Shown here one piece after another: positions 17,529 to 24,076 of a stretch of 34,314 nt of DNA. Position 1 is the first letter of the stretch. Each line of letters begins with the position of its first letter. The notes under the pieces are model-generated. The model saw nothing but the letters and a program-made list of their open reading frames with translations, did not search any database and had not been told where the DNA came from. This DNA is from BP-133 sp040756995 (lineage in GTDB: Bacteria; Actinomycetota; Acidimicrobiia; IMCC26256; BP-133): contig JBFLYK010000067.1 in assembly GCA_040756995.1 (NCBI GenBank), positions 1-34,314 on the forward strand, given 5' to 3'. Made by a program: the position numbers and the translations under genes.

Positions 17529-17613
17529 ACCGGACAATTCCCTGCAAAGGCCCCGAATCCCTCCAAAGTGGGCGGGCCTGTCGGGAACGCGTCGGGAAGA
17601 GGTTTCCGGCCGT

Positions 17614-19344
17614 TCAGACCTGGGCGGGCATTGTCTCGCCGAGGTAGATGCGCCGGACGCGTTCGTCTTCCCACACCTCGTCGATGCCGCCTTCGGTGAT
17701 GAGCTGGCCGTTCTGCATGACCATCAGGTGGTCGGCGACGCCTTTGACGAAGTCGAGGTTGTGCTCGATGAGCAGCAGACCCCAGCCCTCCATCTCCTGC
17801 AGTTCGAGGAGCACCTCGATGAGGCGGGCGACCTCCTCGTCCTCGAGGCCGCCGACGGGTTCGTCGAGGAGGAGGACTTCAGGGCGGGAGACGAGGGAGC
17901 GCACCAGCTCGACCCGGCGGCGGAACCCGAACGACAACATGTCGACGGGGACGTCGGCCACGGAGCTGACCCAGAAGTGCTCCATCAGCCACTCGGCCCG
18001 CTCCCGCATCGCCGGCGAGTAGCCGTGCCAGACCTCGAGGTTCTGGCGCACGGTCAGCACCTCGGCCAGCCGGGGCAGCTGGAAGGTGCGGCTCAGACCG
18101 GCCCGGGCCCGGGCGTAGGGCGCCATGGTGGTGATGTCGGCGCCGCCCAGCGTCACCGTCCCCTGGGAGAGGGGCACGAAGCCGGACAGGGCGTTGATGA
18201 GCGTGGTCTTGCCCGCGCCGTTGGAGCCCATGATGGCCACCCGCTGGCCGGGCCCGACCCGCACGTCGACGAAGTCGACGGCCCGCACCCCGCCGAACGA
18301 GACGCCGATGCCCTCGCCGACCAGGGCCATGGAGGGGCAGTCGACCGGCGAGTCCTCCGGGGGGCGCCGCTCGGAACGGGCGTAGCCCATCACCTGCTGG
18401 ATCTCCCACGTGGTGTGGGCCCGGCGCAGACGGTTGGTGAAGGCCACCTGGGCCCGGGCCGACAGCAACGCCAGCAACAGGATCCCGCCCGACAGGAGGT
18501 TGGGGTTGATGCGGTACGACTCCACCAGATTCGGAATCACGGTGAAACAGGCGGCCACCAGCCACACCGCCGAGACGGTGCGCATGCCCGAGGCCAGCGG
18601 GATGGCCAGGAGGATCACCGACCAGATGACCGTGAACTGGGTGATCGGCGGCGGGGTGCCGTTGACGAAGGCAGCCAGGCAGCCGGCGATGCCCACCAGG
18701 ACGCCGGACAGGGTGAAGACCACCACTTTGTGGACGGGCTTGCGGAGGCCGACCGCGTCGGCTCCTTCGGGCTGGTGGCCGGTCAGCACCCACTGCGACA
18801 CCAGCCGGGTCCGCTTGACGTACCAGACAACCGCGCTCACCACTAGGCAGGTGACACCGGCGATCACGTACACGGCCCGGTTGGTGTTGAACCAGCCGCT
18901 CAGGTCGGGCTGCGCCACGCCCCGGCCGCCGGCGCCGCCGGTAAGTTCGCCGATGGGGAAGATCGTCTTCTCGATGCCGACCTGGGCGACGAGCGACACC
19001 ACCGTGAAGTAGAGGCCGTTGATGGCCAGCGAGGCGAGCCCGGTCAGAGCGGAGACGGCGGTGATGGCGCCCACCGCCACCGCCGCGCCGAGGAGCCAGT
19101 CGCCGAGGCCGCCGTCCTGGGCCACGAAGGCGAACAGGTAGGCGGCGAGGCCGGTCATGCCGGCGGCGTTGAGGGGCAGCTCCCGCAGCGCGGCCATCGG
19201 CAGGTACATGGCCAGCCCGACGAGGCCCATCCACATGGCGGTGCAACCGATGTAGAGGAGGTAGTTGGGCAGCAGCAGGAATCCGCCGAGCCCGAGGGCC
19301 AACACGACGCCGGGCACGATGAGCCGCGTAGGGCGACGCTTCAC
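17614..19344 (-). CDS. LivM-LivG fusion: branched-chain-amino-acid-type ABC transporter permease and ATPase
   Basis: A 576-residue fusion. Residues 1 to about 330 are a LivM-like permease with many hydrophobic helices (LIVPGVVLALGLGGFLLL, LVGLAMYLPMAALREL, LAINGLYFTVVSLVAQVGIEK). From about 345 on is a LivG-like ATPase: Walker A GSNGAGKTT near 373, the Q-loop region SRTFQLPRL, signature LSFGFRRRVELVRSL in place of LSGGQ, Walker B VLLLDEP near 490, and the switch region LLLIEHNLDFV. It imports amino acids, amides or related polar compounds. The start is GTG at 19344, overlapping the upstream HD gene's TGA (GTGA). No LivH, LivF or binding protein is encoded nearby, so its partners must be elsewhere or it is a remnant. 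Confidence 0.9.
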   Translation of the reverse strand: MKRRPTRLIVPGVVLALGLGGFLLLPNYLLYIGCTAMWMGLVGLAMYLPMAALRELPLNAAGMTGLAAYLFAFVAQDGGLGDWLLGAAVAVGAITAVSALTGLASLAINGLYFTVVSLVAQVGIEKTIFPIGELTGGAGGRGVAQPDLSGWFNTNRAVYVIAGVTCLVVSAVVWYVKRTRLVSQWVLTGHQPEGADAVGLRKPVHKVVVFTLSGVLVGIAGCLAAFVNGTPPPITQFTVIWSVILLAIPLASGMRTVSAVWLVAACFTVIPNLVESYRINPNLLSGGILLLALLSARAQVAFTNRLRRAHTTWEIQQVMGYARSERRPPEDSPVDCPSMALVGEGIGVSFGGVRAVDFVDVRVGPGQRVAIMGSNGAGKTTLINALSGFVPLSQGTVTLGGADITTMAPYARARAGLSRTFQLPRLAEVLTVRQNLEVWHGYSPAMRERAEWLMEHFWVSSVADVPVDMLSFGFRRRVELVRSLVSRPEVLLLDEPVGGLEDEEVARLIEVLLELQEMEGWGLLLIEHNLDFVKGVADHLMVMQNGQLITEGGIDEVWEDERVRRIYLGETMPAQV

Positions 19345-19886
19345 CACCGCATCATAGGGAGCGGCCTTGAGGGGTGCCTGAGGGCGTAGCGGGCGATCAT
19401 CGGCATGGCCACTCCCTTGTAGGCCTCGTTGAGGGGGAACGTCGCCCGCAACTCGGCGATGAACCGGCGGGGAATGCCGAAGCGGACCTTGGTGAACGTG
19501 ACGTCGATCCAGTCGGCCTTCCGCATGGCCTCCACCATCGGAGCGGACGGGCCGGTGTAGGTCCGGACCTTGTGGTGGTTGTGGATCATCAGCCGCATCT
19601 CGGGCTCCCACTCCGACCGGCCCATGGCGGCGAGGTAGTCGCGGGCCCATTCCGACGCCCGCCCGAGGTAGTCGAGGTTCCCGTCGAGGAAGAACGGCAG
19701 GTCGTGAAAGGCGGCCATGATGGCGAAGCGGTCGTCGCGGTGCGGCTCGTCGGGCACGAGGAACCGGCCGATGTTGAGCATCCGGAAGCAGTGGTTGCGA
19801 TAGCCGATGTAGCCGACGCCGAGGCCCTTCTGGTGCGGCCCGAGGATGTCGTCGATCAGGCCCGATTCCGTGACGATGTCGACCAT
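19341..19886 (-). CDS. HD-domain hydrolase-like protein
   Basis: A 181-residue protein with an HD-type histidine/aspartate pattern: YRNH with H32, AAFHDL with H61-D62, and IHNHHK with H102 and H104, all in mostly helical sequence. HD proteins bind one or two metals and hydrolyse phosphate esters or nucleotides; the substrate here is unknown. The ATG at 19886 has a very strong ribosome binding site (GGAGGGGGGAG) and a short leader starting in the PadR-type palindrome. Its stop overlaps the start of the transporter fusion (GTGA), so the two are translationally coupled. Divergence from the PadR gene suggests control by it. Confidence 0.78.
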   Translation of the reverse strand: MVDIVTESGLIDDILGPHQKGLGVGYIGYRNHCFRMLNIGRFLVPDEPHRDDRFAIMAAFHDLPFFLDGNLDYLGRASEWARDYLAAMGRSEWEPEMRLMIHNHHKVRTYTGPSAPMVEAMRKADWIDVTFTKVRFGIPRRFIAELRATFPLNEAYKGVAMPMIARYALRHPSRPLPMMRW

Positions 19887-19908
19887 GGTCTGCTCCCCCC
19901 TCCCGGTA

Positions 19909-19927
19909 ATACTTCATAATGAGGTAT
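19909..19927. promoter_or_regulatory. PadR-type operator palindrome with back-to-back -10 elements
   Basis: ATACTTCATAATGAGGTAT is a 19-bp palindrome centred at 19918, with 8 of 9 arm positions complementary. It lies in the 51-bp gap between the divergent HD and PadR genes and is strikingly AT-rich for this genome. It contains -10-like hexamers on both strands: CATAAT (19915-19920, plus) and CATTAT (19921-19916, minus). PadR binding here would cover both promoters, implying autorepression and control of the HD-transporter operon (inference; PadR proteins commonly bind such palindromes). Confidence 0.6.
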
Positions 19928-19937
19928 CTTTTGGAGC

Positions 19938-20579
19938 GTGCGCAAGCTCACCGCCACCTCGTACGCCATCCTCGGCCTGCTGGGGTTGCGGTCGTGGTCG
20001 GCCTACGAGCTCACCAAGCAGGTGCGCCGCAGCCTGCACTTCTGCTGGCCCCGGGCCGAGACCCGGCTGTACCAGGAGCCCAAGAACCTGGTCGAGCACG
20101 GCCTGGTGAAGGCCACGACGACAGTGAACGGTCGCCGGTCGCGCACCGAGTACGCCATCACCGCCAAGGGCCGCAAGGCGTTGCGGGCCTGGCTCGGCGA
20201 GCCGTCGGCGCCGCCCCGGCTGGAGTCGGAGGCGCTGCTGCGGCTGTTCTTCGCCGAGCACGGCACCAAGGAGGATCTCCTCGCCACGCTGGCCGAGCTG
20301 GAGGACCAGGCGCTGGCGCTGCGCCGGCAGGCCGTGGAGCAGGGGGCCGAGTACCTGGCCGGCACGGCGCCGTTCCCGGAGCGGATCCACATTCTGGGGC
20401 TCGTCGGGCGGTTCACGCTCGACCACACGACGCTGGTGGCCGAGTGGGCCCGGTGGGCCCGGGCCGAGGTGGAACGCTGGCCGGCCGTCGACGCGGCCGA
20501 CGTGAGCCCGGAGGTGGTCCGGGCGTTCGAGGCGGCGCGGGAAGAGCTCCAGTTGCCGGAGGAGCCGGCCGATAGGTAG
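19938..20579 (+). CDS. PadR-family transcriptional regulator
   Basis: A 213-residue regulator. The N-terminal winged helix spans about residues 1-85: TATSYAILGLLGLRSWSAYELTKQV, the RAETRLYQEPKNLVEHGLV recognition region, and the wing NGRRSRTEYAITAKGRKALRAWL. A C-terminal helical dimerisation domain follows (residues about 95-195), typical of the longer PadR subfamily. It probably represses its own gene and the divergent HD-transporter operon through the palindrome at 19909-19927. The start is GTG at 19938; GGAG is very close upstream, so the leader is short or translation nearly leaderless. A small gene begins 3 nt after its stop. Confidence 0.93.
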   Translation: MRKLTATSYAILGLLGLRSWSAYELTKQVRRSLHFCWPRAETRLYQEPKNLVEHGLVKATTTVNGRRSRTEYAITAKGRKALRAWLGEPSAPPRLESEALLRLFFAEHGTKEDLLATLAELEDQALALRRQAVEQGAEYLAGTAPFPERIHILGLVGRFTLDHTTLVAEWARWARAEVERWPAVDAADVSPEVVRAFEAAREELQLPEEPADR

Positions 20580-20582
20580 GGC

Positions 20583-20702
20583 ATGTCCGACGAGCACCAC
20601 GCCTACCTGCCCTGGTACGAAGCGAGCCCCGAGGGGCTCGACGAACTGGCCCAGATCAAGCGGACGGTCGACCAGCTCCGGGACCGGCGGGACGCTAGCT
20701 GA
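20583..20702 (+). CDS. Small 39-residue ORF after padR-type gene
   Basis: ATG at 20583 to TGA at 20702, starting 3 nt after the PadR gene stop with AGGTAGGG just upstream, so translational coupling is plausible. The peptide begins MSDEHHAYLPWYEASPEG and continues into a charged helix (LDELAQIKRTVDQLRDRR). It has no signal peptide or membrane segment. I do not recognise it; the composition and tight position favour a real small protein over chance, but the evidence is limited. Confidence 0.5.
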   Translation: MSDEHHAYLPWYEASPEGLDELAQIKRTVDQLRDRRDAS

Positions 20703-20759
20703 CCCGCTCCGGCGGCCGTGGCAGGATGCGGCCGGCGGGTGGTGGAAGGGGCGGCCGGC

Positions 20760-21491
20760 ATGGGGAACCTTCGTGACTGTCCGGCGCTGCGGGCCGAGGC
20801 TGCGACCAGCGTGGCCGAGGTCGTCGAGCGCCTGAGGGAGATCCGGGACGGCGCCGAGCAGGCCTCGGCGGGCTGCGGCATCGCCCAGTTCAGCGAGCTG
20901 TACCTCACCATCACGCAGAGCATCGCCGAGCACATCCGGGCGGGGAGCTTCTTCGCCGACGACGCCTATCTCGGCCGGCTCGACGTCGCCTTCGGCAACC
21001 GCTATTTCGACGCCCTCCGGGCCTGGGCGACCGGCGGCCGGGCGCCCCGATCGTGGGAGCTGCTGTTCGAGGCGCCCAACAACGGGGAGATCACCGCCCT
21101 CCAGCTCGCCGGGGCCGGCGTCAACGCCCACATCAACTTCGATCTGGCGGTGGCCACCGTGGACACCGGGCGGGAGATGGGCGACGCCGAGCTCGCCGGC
21201 CGGTGGGACGACTACGCCCGGATCAACGACGTCTTCGCCCAGAACATGGACGCCCTCCTGAACCGGTTCCTGGAGGACCGGGCGGCGGCCGGCGAGGACC
21301 CCGAGCCCCTCTCGGCCCGGGGCCGGCTGATGACGAGGATCGTGGCCGCCGCCCGCCAGTTCGCCTGGGAGGACGCCGAAGTCCTCTGGGCGCTCCCCCG
21401 CCGGTCCGAGGCCTGGGAGTCGAAGGAACGGCACATGGACGCCGTCGCCTCCCTGATCGGCCGGGGCGTGCTGGTCGACCTGCCGGGCTGA
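20760..21491 (+). CDS. DUF5995-family protein
   Basis: A 243-residue mostly helical soluble protein. The pattern VAEVVERLREIRDG near the start, the FADDAYLGRLDVAFGNRYFDALRAW block, and the central GAGVNAHINFDLAVATVDT stretch are what I associate with the actinobacterial DUF5995 family, of unknown function. The His in NAHINFDLA is a candidate conserved polar residue. The ATG at 20760 is preferred to the upstream in-frame ATG because GGAAGGGG lies about 8 nt before it. It follows the PadR and small ORF genes in the same direction after a 57-nt gap and precedes tRNA-His. Confidence 0.82.
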   Translation: MGNLRDCPALRAEAATSVAEVVERLREIRDGAEQASAGCGIAQFSELYLTITQSIAEHIRAGSFFADDAYLGRLDVAFGNRYFDALRAWATGGRAPRSWELLFEAPNNGEITALQLAGAGVNAHINFDLAVATVDTGREMGDAELAGRWDDYARINDVFAQNMDALLNRFLEDRAAAGEDPEPLSARGRLMTRIVAAARQFAWEDAEVLWALPRRSEAWESKERHMDAVASLIGRGVLVDLPG

Positions 21492-21601
21492 TCGCCGGCC
21501 CGCGGGCCGGGCGGGGCCGGAATCGAAGCGGGCCGGTCGGGGACCCTCCGGTATGCTGGCCTGGTCCCGGGCCGTGTCGGCCCAGCCGCCGCCGGGCACA
21601 T

Positions 21602-21676
21602 GGTGGCCGTAGCTCAGGTGGTTAGAGCGCCAGGTTGTGGCCCTGGAGGTCGGGGGTTCAAGTCCCCTCGGTCACC
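21602..21676 (+). tRNA. tRNA-His (anticodon GTG)
   Basis: A complete cloverleaf: acceptor GTGGCCG (21603-21609) pairs with CGGTCAC (21669-21675). The D-arm is GCTC...GAGC, the anticodon stem CCAGG/CCTGG encloses TTGTGGC with anticodon GTG, and the T-arm is GGGGG-TTCAAGT-CCCCT. The histidine-specific identity pair is present: extra G at -1 (21602) opposite C73 (21676). CCA is not encoded. A strong terminator follows 16 nt later. Confidence 0.96.
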
Positions 21677-21692
21677 CTCGAGCAAAGAAGCA

Positions 21693-21724
21693 GATGAGAG
21701 GCCCTTTTCGAAGGGCCTCTCATC
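21693..21724 (+). terminator. 14-bp hairpin terminator with TTCG loop after tRNA-His
   Basis: GATGAGAGGCCCTT (21693-21706) and AAGGGCCTCTCATC (21711-21724) pair perfectly over 14 bp around a TTCG tetraloop, the most stable common loop. It is followed by ATTTCT rather than a full U-tract. It ends the tRNA-His transcript and, being symmetric, could also end the minus-strand ligase transcript that stops at 21785. Confidence 0.9.
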
Positions 21725-21784
21725 ATTTCTGGACGCCCTGCAGCGACCGCTGGCCATGCATTGTGGGGTGAGAAGTGCCACAGG

Positions 21785-23155
21785 TCATGACGGAGGCAGT
21801 TCCGCGCCGACAACGTCCTTGACCGCCCGATACAGGTCGTCGGCCGCGCTGGGGCTCGAGGCGATGCAGGTCGCCCCGAACTTGCCCGTCGTCGGCACCG
21901 CGCCGAGCAGGTGGAGCGCGACGCCGGTGCCGGCGGCGGGGTCGTATCCGAGGCCCGCGGCGTCGATGAGGGCGATCACATCGGCGGGGGTGCGGCCGCG
22001 GAACCGGGCGGACTTGAGGTTGTCGGTGGCCACGTAGTAGCGGGCGTCGCCGCCCGGGCGCAGGAGCTCCCCACTGGCGAAGTCGTAGCGGGCGCCCGTG
22101 GCCAGCCGGGCCATCCAGAACGGGTGGGTGGTCCCTCCGAGCCGAAGGTTGATCTCGCTCAGGTAGACGTCGTGGCCGACGACCAGGAAGTCGATGCCGA
22201 AGGCGCCGACCACACCCTCGGCGGCCAGAACTTCGCCGACCCGGAGCGCCGCATTCTGGATGAGCAGCCGGTAGTCGGGATGGGCCGGGAACCGGCAACC
22301 CAGATAGACCTGATTCTGAGGCCCACCGAGAATCTGGTCGTGCGTGGAGAGGATCTCGACCGCACCCGCCGGCGAGATGCGCAGCTGGACGCTCGGCGAG
22401 CGCAGTTCGGGGGCCCGGAGCAGCTCCTCCACCACGGCGCCCTGCTCCGCCATCTTGACGATGTAGGAAGGCCAGCTTTCATCCTCGGAGCAGAAGACAC
22501 TCTTCGACGTCGGCAGCAGATCGGCCAGCCCGTCCACCTCGAGGATCACGTTGCCCAGTCCGGAGAAGCAGTCGTTGAGCTTGATGACCACCGCCTCCAT
22601 CCGAGGCCGGTCGGTGACCAAGGTCGTGATGGCGGCGGTGACGTCCTCGACGGTGAAGAGATCCTCCCGACCCGGAAGGACGCCGACGCCGGCCTTTCTC
22701 GCCACCTTCCGGGCGCCGCTCTTCGAGCCCAGTGCCACCAGCTCGGGCCGCGGTCCGTCGACCGGCACGCCGAGCGCCTCGGCCAGCTCGTGCTCCACGG
22801 AGGTGGCGATGAAGGGCACGATGGAGGCGTCGCCAGGGTCGCCGATGGCGTCCCGCAGCCGGTTGAGGGCCGCCCCATCGCTGAGCAGCTTGGCGGAGAG
22901 CCAGCCGACCTCCGGGTCGCCGGTGTCGACCAGCTGCAGCCGGCTCCGGGCGTCGCCCGGGTCGGGGACGAACCGCAAGTAGTACTCGATGACGGCCGGG
23001 TCGACGGCGATCGACGTGGTGTAGACCACCCTGACCGCCGGGTCGGCCAGCAGCAGGAGGAAGCACAACAGGCGCTCCTCGTAGAAGATCACGCCGCTGA
23101 TCTTCTGGAGGTCCTCGATGGGGAGCGTCAACGACGGGACGACAACGATCGTCAC
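21785..23155 (-). CDS. PGM1-related ATP-grasp peptide ligase
   Basis: A 456-residue ATP-grasp protein of the PGM1-related type, named after the ligase of pheganomycin biosynthesis that joins peptides to a nonproteinogenic amino acid. Visible motifs are VIKLNDCFSGLGN (ATP-binding lysine strand), STHDQILGGPQNQVYLGCRFPAH, the metal-binding EINLRLGGTTHPF (E334, N336), and a C-terminal small domain with TTGKFGATCIASSPSAADDLY. It should form an amide bond through an acyl-phosphate intermediate. No peptide precursor, transporter or other biosynthetic gene is adjacent, so its substrate cannot be inferred. Many actinobacteria carry such an isolated copy (recollection). Confidence 0.88.
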   Translation of the reverse strand: MTIVVVPSLTLPIEDLQKISGVIFYEERLLCFLLLLADPAVRVVYTTSIAVDPAVIEYYLRFVPDPGDARSRLQLVDTGDPEVGWLSAKLLSDGAALNRLRDAIGDPGDASIVPFIATSVEHELAEALGVPVDGPRPELVALGSKSGARKVARKAGVGVLPGREDLFTVEDVTAAITTLVTDRPRMEAVVIKLNDCFSGLGNVILEVDGLADLLPTSKSVFCSEDESWPSYIVKMAEQGAVVEELLRAPELRSPSVQLRISPAGAVEILSTHDQILGGPQNQVYLGCRFPAHPDYRLLIQNAALRVGEVLAAEGVVGAFGIDFLVVGHDVYLSEINLRLGGTTHPFWMARLATGARYDFASGELLRPGGDARYYVATDNLKSARFRGRTPADVIALIDAAGLGYDPAAGTGVALHLLGAVPTTGKFGATCIASSPSAADDLYRAVKDVVGAELPPS

Positions 23156-23197
23156 GCTCTGTCACCGTAGACGCTGCCCCGAATCCGCTTCAGGCTC

Positions 23198-23773
23198 TCA
23201 CTCGCCCTCGGTGAACACCTGCTTCTGGCGCCAGATGCTGTCCGGATAACGGGATTGCAGCTGCCGCCATCCGCCGAGCAGGTCCTCGGGCTCGTGGCTC
23301 GCCTTGTAGCGGGCGGCGGCCCGGAAGTACATCGCCTCCGGGGCCACGGCGCTGGTCGGGAACCGGCGGAGCACCTCGTCGTAGCAGGCGGCGGCCCCGG
23401 CGAGGTCGTTGAGGCGGAATCGGGCCGTGCCTTCGCCGGTCAGCAGCTGGGGGATGAACTCGAACGGGGGAAGGTAGCCCTGGCAGGCGTAGAGCTCGCT
23501 GCCGTCGGGAGCGAGGATCCGGATGTCCGGGGTCCAGGCCTGGTGGTAGCGCTCGATGACCCCCTTCGACTCCTCGATCTGGGTGTTGACCTGGACGGGC
23601 ACGAACCGGTCGGTGATGGTGGCGGCCACTTCAGCTTCCGGGTACGTCACGGCACCCAGTGTCTGGCAGCCGTTTCAGGTGGGTGAGAAGAAGTCGAGCA
23701 GCACCAGCTTCCGGTCGCGCCCGGCCTGCTCGCACGCTTCCTCGACGTCGTGGAGCCACGTGATCTCGGGCAC
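23198..23773 (-). CDS. Candidate selenoprotein: thioredoxin-like UxxC protein with C-terminal TPR-like region
   Basis: Read from GTG at 23773, the frame gives 191 codons with one in-frame TGA at 23675-23677 (residue 33). An ideal AGGAGG with a 5-nt spacer precedes the GTG. The N-terminal sequence ITWLHDVEEACEQAGRDRK then LVLLDFFSPT is a thioredoxin-fold strand, and TGA is exactly where the first Cys of CxxC is expected: U33-N-G-C36. After it the fold continues without a break (TYPEAEVAATITDRFVPVQV, PDIRILAPDGSELY), followed by a TPR-like helical segment (LNDLAGAAACYDEVLRRFP). A redox role as thiol/selenol oxidoreductase is expected. TGA is an ordinary stop elsewhere in this window, so the genetic code is not altered. 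Alternatives are a pseudogene, a base error, or a shorter protein starting at GTG 23650. Confidence 0.8.
23640..23673 (-). promoter_or_regulatory. Candidate bacterial SECIS hairpin(s) downstream of the in-frame TGA
   Basis: Two mutually exclusive hairpins can be drawn in the mRNA directly after the TGA. One pairs ACGGC (23673-23669) with GCCGT (23653-23649), with an inner CCAG/CTGG helix and an ACA loop. The other pairs GGGTGC (23657-23652) with GTACCC (23645-23640) around the hexaloop CGTGAC, starting 23 nt after TGA with a G in the second loop position. That fits the general rule for bacterial SECIS elements (a short hairpin 16-37 nt after UGA with a G early in the loop). No folding was computed. 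Confidence 0.4.
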
Positions 23774-24076
23774 ATCGACCTCCTGGTTCTTCAGTCGCGG
23801 GCAGAGGGACGGCAATGAACTGGGCCTACCCCGGTCGGCGCCCGTTGATCACCTGGTTTTGGCTGGCGCGGAGCGGCCGGTTACGCGTTTCGTCGAGCGC
23901 TATGGGACCGGGCTCAACTGCGGATTCAGTTTCAAGCTCAACTGCAGGGCGAAGCTCTTGGAGGTGTCTGGCCGAGGTGGCGCTCTCAGGCTCTAGATAC
24001 ACCTCAGCGCTGCCGCTCGTGGCTGGTGTTACGTTCCGTCGTGAGGCATCGGGCTGGGGGATCTGGGGTCAATTCG
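23774..24076. other. Intergenic region upstream of the selenoprotein-like and Gly/Ala/Ser-rich genes
   Basis: About 300 nt between divergent genes. It must hold the promoters for both directions, but no clear hexamer pairs stand out. The only structure seen is the diverged repeat at 23930-23980, with a nearby double occurrence of CTCAACTGC (23912-23920 and 23936-23944). Open frames here lack family resemblance. Confidence 0.4.
23930..23980. repeat. Diverged 51-bp repeat, left copy
   Basis: Aligns without gaps to 24989-25039 at 36 of 51 positions (about 70%), sharing the first ten bases TTTCAAGCTC and the internal GAAGCT. The two copies flank the Gly/Ala/Ser-rich gene in direct orientation. 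Function unknown. Confidence 0.5.

Noticed and set aside
17529..17613. Small gene between the propeller and transporter genes
   Set aside because: No start codon with a ribosome binding site; it is simply a leader and spacer.
21552..21557. TATGCT as a -10 element for tRNA-His
   Set aside because: Plausible position 45-50 nt upstream of the tRNA, but no -35 partner is visible, so it is not listed as a feature.
23198..23650. Thioredoxin/TPR-like protein starting at GTG 23650, downstream of the TGA
   Set aside because: This start lacks a good ribosome binding site and removes the first strand and active site, whereas GTG 23773 has AGGAGG and gives a full thioredoxin fold through the TGA. It stays possible only if the gene is broken.
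23900..23980. Possible tRNA-Sec near the selenoprotein-like gene
   Set aside because: A TTTCAAG stretch looked like an anticodon loop, but there is no T-arm (GGTTCGA) or matching acceptor stem.
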